Made by a program: the position numbers and the translations under genes
The notes under the pieces: model-generated
Databases searched by the model: none
Told to the model about the DNA's origin: nothing
The model's input: only the letters and a program-made list of their open reading frames with translations
Assembly (NCBI RefSeq): GCF_051020975.1
Contig: NW_027478167.1
Coordinates: 11,532,001-11,596,000, forward strand
Direction: 5' to 3'
Length of the DNA stretch: 64,000 bases
From: Osmia lignaria lignaria
Taxonomy: Eukaryota > Arthropoda > Insecta > Hymenoptera > Megachilidae
Part shown: one piece after another, positions 39,474 to 50,099 of the stretch
Position numbering within the stretch: the stretch's first letter is position 1
Layout of the letters: every line of letters starts with the position of its first letter

Positions 39474-41727
39474 TTGCAGATATATCTCAAGGGAAGGGGC
39501 CTGACGGACATATTTCGAGATATTTCTTCTTCTTGTTGTTCTTCTTCTGCACAGCTAAGCTGGAAGTGGCATTTGCAGCTCGCAATAGTGCAGAGTTATC
39601 TCAAAGAAAGGGGCCACGGTGTTTCTGTATCTCTATTATGTTGGTGCGGCTTCGGAACTTTTAAATATCTTGATATATCTCGAGAACTACGCATCTGATC
39701 AAAAAATATCATAGAACATAAAAAGTAGGAAACTTAATTCTCTACAAAAAAGGTCTCTTAACATTTTGCCATAGCTCGCTTCGTTTCCGAGATATTTGCA
39801 GATTTATCTCAAGGGAACGGGCCTGACGGACATATTTCGAGATATTTCTTCTTCTTGTTGTTCTTCTTCTGCACAGCTAAGCTGGAAGTGGCATTTGCGG
39901 CTCGCACTAGTGCAGAGTTATCTCAAAGAAAGGAGCCACGGTGTTTCTGTATCCCTATTATGTTGGTGCGGCTTCGGAACTTTTAAATATCTCGATATAT
40001 CTCGAAAACTACGCTACTCATCAAAAAATATCATAGAACATAAAAAGTAGGAAACTTAATTCTCTACAAATAAGGTCTGTTAACATTTTGCCATAGCTCG
40101 GTTCGTTTCCGAGATATTTGCAGATTTATCTCAAGGGAAGGGGCCTGACGGACATATTTCGAGATATTTCTTCTTCTTGTTGTTCTTCTTCTGCACAGCT
40201 AAGCTGGAAGTGGCATTTGCAGCGCGCTATAGTGCAGAGTTATCTCAAAGAAAGGGGCCACGGTGTTTCTGTATCTCTATTATGTTGGTGCGGCTTCGGA
40301 ACTTTTAAATATCTTGATATATCTCGAGAACTACGCATCTGATCAAAAAATATCATAGAACATAAAAAGTAGGAAACTTAATTCTCTACAAAAAAGGTCT
40401 CTTAACATTTTGCCATAGCTCGCTTCGTTTCCGAGATATTTGCAGATTTATCTCAAGGGAAGGGGCCTGACGGACATATTTCGAGATATTTCTTCTTCTT
40501 GTTGTTCTTCTTCTGCACAGCTAAGCTGGAAGTGGCATTTGCGGCTCGCACTAGTGCAGAGTTATCTCAAAGAAAGGGGCCACGGTGTTTCTGTATCTCT
40601 ATTATGTTGGTGCGGCTTCGGAACTTTTAAATATCTCGATATATCTCGAAAACTACGCTTCTGATCAAAAAATATCATAGAACATAAATTGTAGGAAACA
40701 TAATTCTCTACAAAAAACGTATCTTAACATTTTGCCATAGCTCGCTTCGTTTCCGAGATATTTGCAGATTAAGCTCAAAGGAACGGGCCTGACGGACATA
40801 TTTCGAGATACTTCTTCTTCTTGTTGTTCTTCTTCTGCACAGCTAAGCTGGAAGTGGCATTTGCAGCTCGCACTAGTGCAGAGTTATCTCAAAGAAAGGG
40901 GCCACGGTGTTTCTGTATCTCTATTATGTTGGTGCGGCTTCGGAACTTTTAAATATCTCGATATATCTCGAAAACTACGCTTCTGATCAAAAAATATCAT
41001 AGAACATAAAAAGTAGGAAACTTAATTCTCTACAAAAAAGGTCTCTTAACATTTCGCCAAAGCTCGCTTCGTTTCCGAGCTATTTGCAGATTTATCTCAA
41101 GGGAAGGGGCCTGACGGACATATTTCGAGATATTTCTTCTTCTTGTTGTTCTTCTTCTGCACAGCTAAGCTGGAAGTGGCATTTGCGGCTCTCACTAGTG
41201 CAGAGTTATCTCAAAGAAAGGGGCCACGGTGTTTCTGTATCTCTATTATGTTGGTGCGGCTTCGGAACTTTTAAATATCTCGATATATCTCGAAAACTAC
41301 GCTTCTGATCAAAAAATATCATAGAACATAAATTGTAGGAAACATAATTCTCTACAAAAAAGGTCTCTTAACATTTTGCCATAGCTCGCTTCGTTTCCGA
41401 GATATTTGCAGATATATCTCAAGGGAAGGGGCGTGACGGACATATTTCGAGATATTTCTTCTTCTTGTTGTTCTTCTTCTGCACAGCTAAGCTGGAAGTG
41501 GCATTTACAGCTCGCAATAGTGCAGAGTTATCTCAAAGAAAGGGGCCACGGTGTTTCTGTATCTCTATTATGTTGGTGCGGCTTCGGAACTTTTAAATAT
41601 CTTGATATATCTCGAGAACTACGCATCTGATCAAAAAATATCATAGAACATGAAAAGTAGCAAACTTAATTCTCTACAAAAAAGGTCTCTTAACATTTTG
41701 CCATAGCTCGCTTCGTTTCCGAGATAT
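39474..41727 (+). repeat. Seven-monomer block, copy 1
   Basis: Monomers at 39474, 39796, 40118, 40440, 40762, 41084 and 41406 match 46236-48490, where eight monomers cover the same series. Marks are GCTACTCATCAAAAA at 39796, CTCGGTTCG with GCGCGCTATAG at 40118, GATTAAGCTCAAAGG at 40762, GCGGCTCTCACTAG at 41084 and GGGGCGTGACGG at 41406. The offset changes from 21 to 22 monomers across 40762. Confidence 0.88.
40762..41083 (+). repeat. Mosaic monomer replacing two monomers
   Basis: The 5' part (GATTAAGCTCAAAGG, CGAGATACT) matches 47524. The middle and tail (GCAGCTCGCACTAG, class II CTCGAAAAC, ACATAAAAAGTAGG, CATTTCGCC variant) are closer to 47846. The switch falls between the CGAGATACT and the T/C tract. 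A one-monomer deletion by in-register exchange explains it. Confidence 0.85.
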
Positions 41728-42693
41728 TTGCAGATTTATCTGAAGGGAAGGGGCCTAACGGACATATTTCGAGATATTTCTTCTTCTTGTTGTTCTTCTT
41801 CTGCACAGCTAAGCTCGAAGCGGCATTTGCAGCTCGCAATAGTGCAGAGTTATCTCAAAGAAAGAGGCCACGGTGTTTCTGTACCTCTATGATGTTGGTG
41901 CAGCTTCGGAACTTTTAAATATCTTGATATATCTCGAGAACTACGCATCTGATCAAAAAATATCATCGAACATAAAAAGTAGGAAACTTAATTCTCTACA
42001 AAAAAGGTCTCTTAAGATTTTGCCATAGCTCGCTTCGTTTCCGAGATATTTGCAGATTTATCTCAAGGGAAGTGGCCTGACGGACATATTTCGAGATATT
42101 TCTTCTTCTTGTTGTTCTTCTTCTGCACAGCTAAGCTGGAAGTGGCATTTGCGGCTCGCACTAGTGCAGAGTTATCTCAAAGAAAGGGGCCACGGTGTTT
42201 CTGTATCTCTATTATGTTGGTGCGGCTTCGGAACTTTTAAATATCTCGATATATCTCGAGAACTACGCTTCTGATCAAAAAATATCATAGAACATAAATT
42301 GTAGGAAACATAATTCTCTACAAAAAAGGTCTCTTAACATTTTGCCATAGCTCGCTTCGTTTCCGAGATATTTGCAGATTCAGCTCAAAGGAACTGACCT
42401 GACGGACATATTTCGAGATATTTCTTCTTCTTGTTGTTCTTCCTCTGCACAGCTAAGCTGGAAGTGGCATTTGCAGCTCGCAATAGTGCAGAGTTATCCC
42501 AAAGAAAGGGGCCACGGTGTTTCTGTATCTCTATTATGTTGGTGCGGCTTCGGAACTTTTAAATATCTTGATATATCTCGAGAACTACGCATCTGATCAA
42601 AAAATATCATACTACATAAAAAGTAGGAAACTTAATTCTCTACAAGAAAGGTCTCTAAACATTTTGCCATAGCTCGCTTCGTTTCCGAGATAT
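41728..42693 (+). repeat. Mixed monomers including one with in-frame TGA
   Basis: The monomer at 41728 has ATCTGAAGGG, AAGCTCGAAGCGG and CCTCTATGATG, the last giving TGA at 41890-41892. The monomer at 42050 is a hybrid ending CTCGAGAACTACGCTTCTG. The one at 42372 has the CAGATTCAGCTC 5' part and the ATACTACAT/ACAAGAAAGG tail. Confidence 0.84.
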
Positions 42694-43015
42694 TTGCAGA
42701 TTTATCTCAAGGGAAGGGGCCTGACGGACATATTTCGAGATATTTCTTCTTCTTGTTGTTCTTCTTCTGCACAGCTAAGCTGGAAGTGGCATTTGCAGCT
42801 CGCAATAGTGCAGAGTTATCTCAAAGAAAGGGGCCACGGTGTTTCTGTATCTCTATTATGTTGGTGCGGCTTCGGAACTTTTAAATATCTCGATATATCT
42901 CGAAAACTACGCTTCTGATCAAAAAATATCATAGAACATAAAAAGTAGGAAACTTAATTGTCTACAAAAAAGGTCTCTTAACATTTTGCCATAGCTCGCT
43001 TCGTTTCCGAGATAT

Positions 43016-43337
43016 TTGCAGATTTATCTCAAGGGAAGGGGCCTGACGGACATATTTCGAGATATTTCTTCTTCTTGTTGTTCTTCTTCTGCACAGCTAA
43101 GCTGGAAGTGGCATTTGCGGCTCGCACTAGTGCAGAGTTATCTCAAAGAAAGGGGCCACGGTGTTTCTGTATCTCTATTATGTTGGTGCGGCTTCGGAAC
43201 TTTTAAATATCTCGATATATCTCGAAAACTACGCTTCTGATCAAAAAATATCATAGAACATAAATTGTAGGAAACATAATTCTCTACAAAAAACGTATCT
43301 TAACATTTTGCCATAGCTCGCTTCGTTTCCGAGATAT
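43016..43337 (+). repeat. Representative class II monomer
   Basis: This copy shows the second common haplotype. Its 3' part has CTCGATAT, CTCGAAAAC, CGCTTCTG, ACATAAATTGTAGG and AAACATAATT, with an AAAAAACGT variant before the TTAAC. Its middle has GCGGCTCGCACTAGTG instead of GCAGCTCGCAATAGTG. Class I and II segments are freely recombined elsewhere, for example class II 5' and middle parts with a class I tail at 57506. Confidence 0.9.
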
Positions 43338-44303
43338 TTGCAGATATATCTCAAGGGAAGGGGCCTGACGGACATATTTCGAGATATTTCTTCTTCTTGT
43401 TGTTCTTCTTCTGCACAGCTAAGCTGGAAGTGGCATTTGCGGCTCGCACTAGTGCAGAGTTATCTCAAAGAAAGGGGTCACGGTGTTTCTGTATCTCTAT
43501 TATGTTGGTGCGGCTTCGGAACTTTTAAATATCTCGATATATCTCGAAAACTACGCTTCTGATCAATAAATATCATAGAACATAAATTGTAGGAAACATA
43601 ATTCTCTACAAAAAAGGTCTCTTAACATTTTGCCATAGCTCGCTTCGTTTCCGAGATATTTGCAGATATATCTCAAGGGAAGGGGCCTGACGGACATATT
43701 TCGAGATATTTCTTCTTCTTGTTGTTCTTCTTCTGCACAGCTAAGCTGGAAGTGGCATTTGCAGCTCGCAATAGTGCAGAGTTATCTCAAAGAAAGGGGC
43801 CACGGTGTTTCTGTATCTCTATTATGTTGGTGCGGCTTCGGAACTTTTAAATATCTTGATATATCTCGAGAACTACGCATCTGATCAAAAAATATCATAG
43901 AACATAAAAAGTAGGAAACTTAATTCTCTACAAAAAAGGTCTCTTAACATTTTGCCATAGCTCGCTTCGTTTCCGAGATATTTGCAGATTTATCTCAAGG
44001 GAACGGGCCTGACGGACATATTTCGAGATATTTCTTCTTCTTGTTGTTCTTCTTCTGCACAGCTAAGCTGGAAGTGGCATTTGCGGCTCGCACTAGTGCA
44101 GAGTTATCTCAAAGAAAGGGGCCACGGTGTTTCTGTATCCCTATTATGTTGGTGCGGCTTCGGAACTTTTAAATATCTCGATATATCTCGAAAACTACGC
44201 GACTCATCAAAAAATATCATAGAACATAAAAAGTAGGAAACTTAATTCTCTACAAATAAGGTCTCTTAACATTTTGCCATAGCTCGGTTCGTTTCCGAGA
44301 TAT

Positions 44304-44625
44304 TTGCAGATTTATCTCAAGGGAAGGGGCCTGACGGACATATTTCGAGATATTTCTTCTTCTTGTTGTTCTTCTTCTGCACAGCTAAGCTGGAAGTGGC
44401 ATTTGCGGCTCGCACTAGTGCAGAGTTATCTCAAAGAAAGGGGTCACGGTGTTTCTGTATCTCTATTATGTTGGTGCGGCTTCGGAACTTTTAAATATCT
44501 CGATATATCTCGAAAACTACGCTTCTGATCAAAAAATATCATAGAACATAAATTGTAGGAAACATAATTCTCTACAAAAAACGTATCTTAACATTTTGCC
44601 ATAGCTCGCTTCGTTTCCGAGATAT
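44304..44625 (+). repeat. Mosaic monomer at a one-monomer deletion
   Basis: The lead-in CTCGGTTCG matches 46880, while the middle (GCGGCTCGCACTAG) and tail (class II, AAAAACGTATC) match 47202. It also has AAAGGGGTCACGG as in 43338. It stands in place of two monomers of the second copy. Confidence 0.82.
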
Positions 44626-44947
44626 TTGCAGATTAAGCTCAAAGGAACGGGCCTGACGGACATATTTCGAGATACTGCTTCTTCTTGTTGTTCTTCCTCT
44701 GCACAGCTAAGCTGGAAGTGGCATTTGCAGCTCGCAATAGTGCAGAGTTATCTCAAAGAAAGGGGCCACGGTGTTTCTGTATCTCTATTATGTTGGTGCG
44801 GCTTCGGAACTTTTAAATATCTTGATATATCTCGAGAACTACGCATCTGATCAAAAAATATCGTAGAACATAAAAAGTAGGAAACTTAATTCTCTACAAA
44901 AAAGGTCTCCTAATATTTTGCCATAGCTCGCTTCGTTTCCGAGATAT

Positions 44948-45269
44948 TTGCAGATTTATCTCAAGGGAAGGGGCCTGACGGAGATATTTCGAGATATTTC
45001 TTCTTCTTGTTGTTCTTCTTCTGCACAGCTAAGCTGGAAGTGGCATTTGCAGCTCGCACTAGTGCAGAGTTATCTCAAAGAAAGGGGCCACGGTGTTTCT
45101 GTATCTCTATTATGTTAGTGCGGCTTCGGAACTTTTAAATATCTTGATATATCTCGAGAACTACGCATCTGATCAAAAAATATCATACTACATAAAAAGT
45201 AGGAAACTTAATTCTCTACAAGAAAGGTCTCTAAACATTTTGCCATAGCTCGCTTCGTTTCCGAGATAT
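44948..45269 (+). repeat. Monomer with in-frame TAG shared with 63302
   Basis: TTATGTTAGTGCGG gives TAG at 45116-45118. The 5' part has CGGAGATATTTCG as in 47846 and the tail is ATACTACAT with ACAAGAAAGG. The same TAG and tail occur together at 63302, 18 kb away. Confidence 0.86.
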
Positions 45270-47845
45270 TTGCAGATTTATCTCAAGGGAAGGGGCCTGA
45301 CGGACATATTTCGAGATATTTCTTCTTCTTGTTGTTCTTCTTCTGCACAGCTAAGCTGGAAGTGGCATTTGCAGCTCGCAATAGTGCAGAGTTATCTCAA
45401 AGAAAGGGGCCACGGTGTTTCTGTATCTCTATTATGTTGGTGCGGCTTCGGAACTTTTAAATATCTCGATATATCTCGAAAACTACGCTTCTGATCAAAA
45501 AATATCATAGAACATAAAAAGTAGGAAACTTAATTGTCTACAAAAAAGGTCTCTTAACATTTTGCCATAGCTCGCTTCGTTTCCGAGATATTTGCAGATT
45601 TATCTCAAGGGAAGGGGCCTGACGGACATATTTCGAGATATTTCTTCTTCTTGTTGTTCTTCTTCTGCACAGCTAAGCTGGAAGTGGCATTTGCGGCTCG
45701 CACTAGTGCAGAGTTATCTCAAAGAAAGGGGCCACGGTGTTTCTGTATCTCTATTATGTTGGTGCGGCTTCGGAACTTTTAAATATCTCGATATATCTCG
45801 AAAACTACGCTTCTGATCAAAAAATATCATAGAACATAAATTGTAGGAAACATAATTCTCTACAAAAAACGTATCTTAACATTTTGCCATAGCTCGCTTC
45901 GTTTCCGAGATATTTGCAGATATATCTCAAGGGAAGGGGCCTGACGGACATATTTCGAGATATTTCTTCTTCAAGTTGTTCTTCTTCTGCACAGCTAAGC
46001 TGGAAGTGGCATTTGCGGCTCGCACTAGTGCAGAGTTATCTCAAAGAAAGGGGTCACGGTGTTTCTGTATCTCTATTATGTTGGTGCGGCTTCGGAACTT
46101 TTAAATATCTCGATATATCTCGAAAACTACGCTTCTGATCAATAAATATCATAGAACATAAATTGTAGGAAACATAATTCTCTACAAAAAAGGTCTCTTA
46201 ACATTTTGCCATAGCTCGCTTCGTTTCCGAGATATTTGCAGATATATCTCAAGGGAAGGGGCCTGACGGACATATTTCGAGATATTTCTTCTTCTTGTTG
46301 TTCTTCTTCTGCACAGCTAAGCTGGAAGTGGCATTTGCAGCTCGCAATAGTGCAGAGTTATCTCAAAGAAAGGGGCCACGGTGTTTCTGTATCTCTATTA
46401 TGTTGGTGCGGCTTCGGAACTTTTAAATATCTTGATATATCTCGAGAACTACGCATCTGATCAAAAAATATCATAGAACATAAAAAGTAGGAAACTTAAT
46501 TCTCTACAAAAAAGGTCTCTTAACATTTTGCCATAGCTCGCTTCGTTTCCGAGATATTTGCAGATTTATCTCAAGGGAACGGGCCTGACGGACATATTTC
46601 GAGATATTTCTTGTTCTTGTTGTTCTTCTTCTGCACAGCTAAGCTGGAAGTGGCATTTGCGGCTCGCACTAGTGCAGAGTTATCTCAAAGAAAGGGGCCA
46701 CGGTGTTTCTGTATCCCTATTATGTTGGTGCGGCTTCGGAACTTTTAAATATCTCGATATATCTCGAAAACTACGCTACTCATCAAAAAATATCATAGAA
46801 CATAAAAAGTAGGAAACTTAATTCTCTACAAATAAGGTCTCTTAACATTTTGCCATAGCTCGGTTCGTTTCCGAGATATTTGCAGATTTATCTCAAGGGA
46901 AGGGGCCTGACGGACATATTTCGAGATATTTCTTCTTCTTGTTGTTCTTCTTCTGCACAGCTAAGCTGGAAGTGGCATTTGCAGCGCGCTATAGTGCAGA
47001 GTTATCTCAAAGAAAGGGGCCACGGTGTTTCTGTATCTCTATTATGTTGGTGCGGCTTCGGAACTTTTAAATATCTTGATATATCTCGAGAACTACGCAT
47101 CTGATCAAAAAATATCATAGAACATAAAAAGTAGGAAACTTAATTCTCTACAAAAAAGGTCTCTTAACATTTTGCCATAGCTCGCTTCGTTTCCGAGATA
47201 TTTGCAGATTTATCTCAAGGGAAGGGGCCTGACGGACATATTTCGAGATATTTCTTCTTCTTGTTGTTCTTCTTCTGCACAGCTAAGCTGGAAGTGGCAT
47301 TTGCGGCTCGCACTAGTGCAGAGTTATCTCAAAGAAAGGGGCCACGGTGTTTCTGTATCTCTATTATGTTGGTGCGGCTTCGGAACTTTTAAATATCTCG
47401 ATATATCTCGAAAACTACGCTTCTGATCAAAAAATATCATAGAACATAAATTGTAGGAAACATAATTCTCTACAAAAAACGTATCTTAACATTTTGCCAT
47501 AGCTCGCTTCGGTTCCGAGATATTTGCAGATTAAGCTCAAAGGAACGGGCCTGACGGACATATTTCGAGATACTGCTTCTTCTTGTTGTTCTTCCTCTGC
47601 ACAGCTAAGCTGGAAGTGGCATTTGCAGCTCGCAATAGTGCAGAGTTATCTCAAAGAAAGGGGCCACGGTGTTTCTGTATCTCTATTATGTTGGTGCGGC
47701 TTCGGAACTTTTAAATATCTTGATATATCTCGAGAACTACGCATCTGATCAAAAAATATCGTAGAACATAAAAAGTAGGAAACTTAATTCTCTACAAAAA
47801 AGGTCTCCTAATATTTTGCCATAGCTCGCTTCGTTTCCGAGATAT
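45270..47845 (+). repeat. Eight-monomer block, copy 2
   Basis: Second copy of the 42694 block, with private changes such as CTTCTTCAAGTTG at 45914 and TTCTTGTTCTTG at 46558. It also overlaps the 46236-48811 copy of the 39474 block, so 46236-47845 resembles two upstream regions at once. Confidence 0.9.
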
Positions 47846-48811
47846 TTGCAGATTTATCTCAAGGGAAGGGGCCTGACGGAGATATTTCGAGATATTTCTT
47901 CTTCTTGTTGTTCTTCTTCTGCACAGCTAAGCTGGAAGTGGCATTTGCAGCTCGCACTAGTGCAGAGTTATCTCAAAGAAAGGGGCCACGGTGTTTCTGT
48001 ATCTCTATTATGTTGGTGCGGCTTCGGAACTTTTAAATATCTCGATATATCTCGAAAACTACGCTTCTGATCAAAAAATATCATAGAACATAAAAAGTAG
48101 GAAACTTAATTCTCTACAAAAAAGGTCTCTTAACATTTTGCCATAGCTCGCTTCGTTTCCGAGATATTTGCAGATTTATCTCAAGGGAAGGGGCCTGACG
48201 GACATATTTCGAGATATTTCTTCTTCTTGTTGTTCTTCTTCTGCACAGCTAAGCTGGAAGTGGCATTTGCGGCTCTCACTAGTGCAGAGTTATCTCAAAG
48301 AAAGGGGCCACGGTGTTTCTGTATCTCTATTATGTTGGTGCGGCTTCGGAACTTTTAAATATCTCGATATATCTCGAAAACTACGCTTCTGATAAAAAAA
48401 TATCATAGAACATAAATTGTAGGAAACATAATTCTCTACAAAAAAGGTCGCTTAACATTTTGCCATAGCTCGCTTCGTTTCCGAGATATTTGCAGATATA
48501 TCTCAAGGGAAGGGGCGTGACGGACATATTTCGAGATATTTCTTCTTCTTGTTGTTCTTCCTCTGCACAGCTAAGCTGGAAGTGGCATTTGCGGCTCGCA
48601 CTAGTGCAGAGTTATCTCAAAGAAAGGGGCCACGGTGTTTCTGTATCTCTATTATGTTGGTGCGGCTTCGGAACTTTTAAATATCTCGATATATCTCGAA
48701 AACTACGCTTCTGATCAAAAAATATCATAGAACATAAATTGTAGGAAACATAATTCTCTACAAAAAAGGTCTCTTAACATTTTGCCATAGCTCGCTTCGT
48801 TTCCGAGATAT
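46236..48811 (+). repeat. Eight-monomer block, copy 2 of 39474-41727
   Basis: Monomers 46236, 46558, 46880, 47202, 47524, 47846, 48168 and 48490 carry the marks listed for 39474-41727. The monomers 47524 and 47846 correspond to the single mosaic 40762. A private CTTCGGTTCCGAG lies before 47524. Confidence 0.88.
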
Positions 48812-49456
48812 TTGCAGATATATCTCAAGGGAAGGGGCCTGACGGACATATTTCGAGATATTTCTTCTTCTTGTTGTTCTTCTTCTGCACAGCTAAGCTG
48901 GAAGTGGCATTTGCGGCTCGCACTAGTGCAGAGTTATCTCAAAGAAAGGGGCCACGGTGTTTCTGTATCCCTATTATGTTGGTGCGGCTTCGGAACTTTT
49001 AAATATCTCGATATATATCGAAAACTACGCTTCTGATCAAAAAATATCATAGAACATAAATTGTAGGAAACATAATTCTCTATAAACAACGTCTCTTAAC
49101 ATTTTGCCATAGCTCGCTTCGTTTCCGAGATATTTGCAGATTCAGCTCAAAGGAACTGGCCTGACGGACATATTTCGAGATATTTCTTCTTCTTGTTGTT
49201 CTTCTTCTGCACAGCTAAGCTGGAAGTGGCATTTGCGGCTCGCAATAGTGCAGAGTTATCTCAAAGAGAGGGGCCACGGTGTTTCTGTATCTCTATTATG
49301 TTGGTGCGGCTTCGGAACTTTTAAATATCTTGATATATCTCGAGAACTACGCATCTGATAAAAAAATATCATACTACATAAAAAGTAGGAAACTTAATTC
49401 TCTACAAGAAAGGTCTCTAAACATTTTGCCATAGCTCGCTTCGTTTCCGAGATATT

Positions 49457-49483
49457 TGCAGATTTATCTCAAGGGAAGGGGCC
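49457..49483 (+). repeat. Internal 27-bp duplication, copy A
   Basis: TGCAGATTTATCTCAAGGG followed by AAGGGGCC matches the copy at 49571-49597 at 24 of 27 positions, at an offset of 114 bp. Similarity fades on both sides. The pair recurs in every monomer, so the duplication predates amplification of the array. Confidence 0.85.
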
Positions 49484-49504
49484 TGACGGACATATTTCGA
49501 GATA

Positions 49505-49530
49505 TTTCTTCTTCTTGTTGTTCTTCTTCT
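49505..49530 (+). repeat. T/C-rich TTC/TTG microsatellite-like tract
   Basis: Twenty-six bases made only of T and C apart from two G residues (49517, 49520) form an imperfect trinucleotide run. It is present in all monomers. Small length and base changes cluster here: the 3-bp losses at 5027 and 5990, TTC to TTG changes at 59438, 62014 and 62658, and nonsense changes at 55574, 57184 and 63302. Confidence 0.85.
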
Positions 49531-49570
49531 GCACAGCTAAGCTGGAAGTGGCATTTGCAGCTCGCAATAG

Positions 49571-49597
49571 TGCAGAGTTATCTCAAAGAAAGGGGCC
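49571..49597 (+). repeat. Internal 27-bp duplication, copy B
   Basis: TGCAGAGTTATCTCAAAGA followed by AAGGGGCC is the second copy of the internal duplication, three mismatches from copy A. Both contain the TATCTCAA core that recurs across the monomer. Confidence 0.85.
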
Positions 49598-49641
49598 ACG
49601 GTGTTTCTGTATCTCTATTATGTTGGTGCGGCTTCGGAACT

Positions 49642-49683
49642 TTTAAATATCTTGATATATCTCGAGAACTACGCATCTGATCA
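49642..49683 (+). other. Palindrome-rich core with TTTAAA, CTCGAG and TGATCA
   Basis: This stretch holds TTTAAA (49642-49647), GATATATC, CTCGAG (49661-49666) and TGATCA (49678-49683), all self-complementary. TTTAAA and TGATCA are present in nearly every monomer, while CTCGAG marks class I tails (class II reads CTCGAA). The site pattern predicts a 322-bp restriction ladder and gives a simple check of monomer class. Confidence 0.85.
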
Positions 49684-49733
49684 AAAAATATCATAGAACA
49701 TAAAAAGTAGGAAACTTAATTCTCTACAAAAAA
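49683..49733 (+). other. A-tract cluster in AT-rich part of monomer
   Basis: Runs of five or six A occur at 49683-49688, 49702-49706 and 49728-49733, spaced about 18-26 bp between centres, followed by a TTTT run downstream. A-tracts of this kind can bend DNA, and bending is common in satellites. The spacing is not a clean multiple of 10.5 bp, so curvature is only a possibility. Confidence 0.6.
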
Positions 49734-50099
49734 GGTCTCTTAACATTTTGCCATAGCTCGCTTCGTTTCCGAGATATTTGCAGATTTATCTCAAGGGAAG
49801 GGGCCTAACGGACATATTTCGAGATATTTCTTCTTCTTGTTGTTCTTCTTCTGCACAGCTAAACTGGAAGTGGCATTTCCAGCTCGCAATAGTGCAGAGT
49901 TATCTCAAAGAAAGGGGCCACGGTGTTTCTGTATCTCTATTATCTTGGTGCGGCTTCGGAACTTTTAAATATCTCGATATATCTCGAGAACTACGCATCT
50001 GAGCGAAAAATATCATAGAACATAAAAAATAGGAAACTTAATTCTCTACAAATAAGGTCTCTTAACATTTTGCCATAGCTCGCTTCGTTTCCGAGATAT

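Larger units (their letters stand above)
42694..45269 (+). repeat. Eight-monomer block, copy 1 (2576-bp offset)
   Basis: Monomers 42694, 43016, 43338, 43660 and 43982 match 45270, 45592, 45914, 46236 and 46558 at 2576 bp. Marks are AAACTTAATTGTCTAC, AAAAACGTATC, AAAGGGGTCACGG and GATCAATAAATATC. The monomer at 43982 has GCGACTCATC where 46558 has GCTACTCATC. After this, copy 1 has 44304 and 44626 where copy 2 has 46880, 47202 and 47524. Confidence 0.9.
49456..49680 (+). other. Recurrent 74-codon open frame in the monomer, judged non-coding
   Basis: An open frame recurs in each monomer from TTG to the TGA that is part of the TGATCA site. It has no ATG start in the consensus. A serine/cysteine stretch at residues about 18-25 is simply the TTC/TTG-rich tract read in frame. 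Thirteen of 198 complete monomers have an in-frame stop, two have a length change that breaks the frame, and one (52998) loses the TTG. Variants that separate monomer classes are nearly all amino-acid changing (Q/R, I/L, S/N, L/F, E/K, I/F, G/S, S/P), with one clear synonymous case (CTT/CTC). That pattern does not suggest purifying selection on a protein. The frame most likely survives because the array is homogenised. Confidence 0.75.
49456..49777 (+). repeat. Representative class I monomer (consensus-like)
   Basis: This copy is close to the majority sequence and looks identical to the monomer at 59760. In order it holds the TATCTCAAGGGAAGGGGCC block, GGACATATTTCGAGATATTTC, a T/C-rich tract, GCACAGCTAAGCTGG, the TATCTCAAAGAAAGGGGCC block, GGTGCGGCTTCGGAAC, a TTTAAA site, CTTGATATATCTCGAGAAC, a TGATCA site, an A-tract-rich stretch, and GCTCGCTTCGTTTCC. 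Class I is defined by linked 3' sites: CTTGATAT, CTCGAGAAC, CGCATCTG, ACATAAAAAGTAGG, AAACTTAATT and AAAAAAGGTC. Confidence 0.95.
48812..50099 (+). repeat. Mixed monomers around a consensus copy
   Basis: The monomer at 48812 has GATATATATCG, 49134 has TATAAACAACGTC upstream, AAAGAGAGGGG and the ATACTACAT tail, 49456 is consensus-like, and 49778 has TTATCTTGG and GAGCGAAAAAT. The TGATCA site is lost in 48168, 49134 (TGATAA) and 49778 (TGAGCG). Confidence 0.85.

Noticed and set aside
43560..43575. AATAAA poly(A) signal in GATCAATAAATATC (also near 46140)
   Set aside because: It is a single-base variant of the ordinary GATCAAAAAATATC in two sister monomers, with no transcription unit around it.
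46856..46872. RNA polymerase III B box in monomers with CTCGGTTCGTTTCC
   Set aside because: GGTTCGTTTCC is one base from GGTTCGANNCC, but it is a minority variant (most copies read CGCTTCG), no convincing A box lies at the right distance, and there is no tRNA fold. Probably coincidence.
49456..49777. Monomer as a simple dimer of 161 bp
   Set aside because: Shifting by 161 bp gives no alignment. The only clear internal match is the 27-bp block at 114 bp.
49764..49780. CENP-B box in CTTCGTTTCCGAGATAT
   Set aside because: Only TTCG of the NTTCGNNNNANNCGGGN core matches. The CGGG part is missing and the central A is C.
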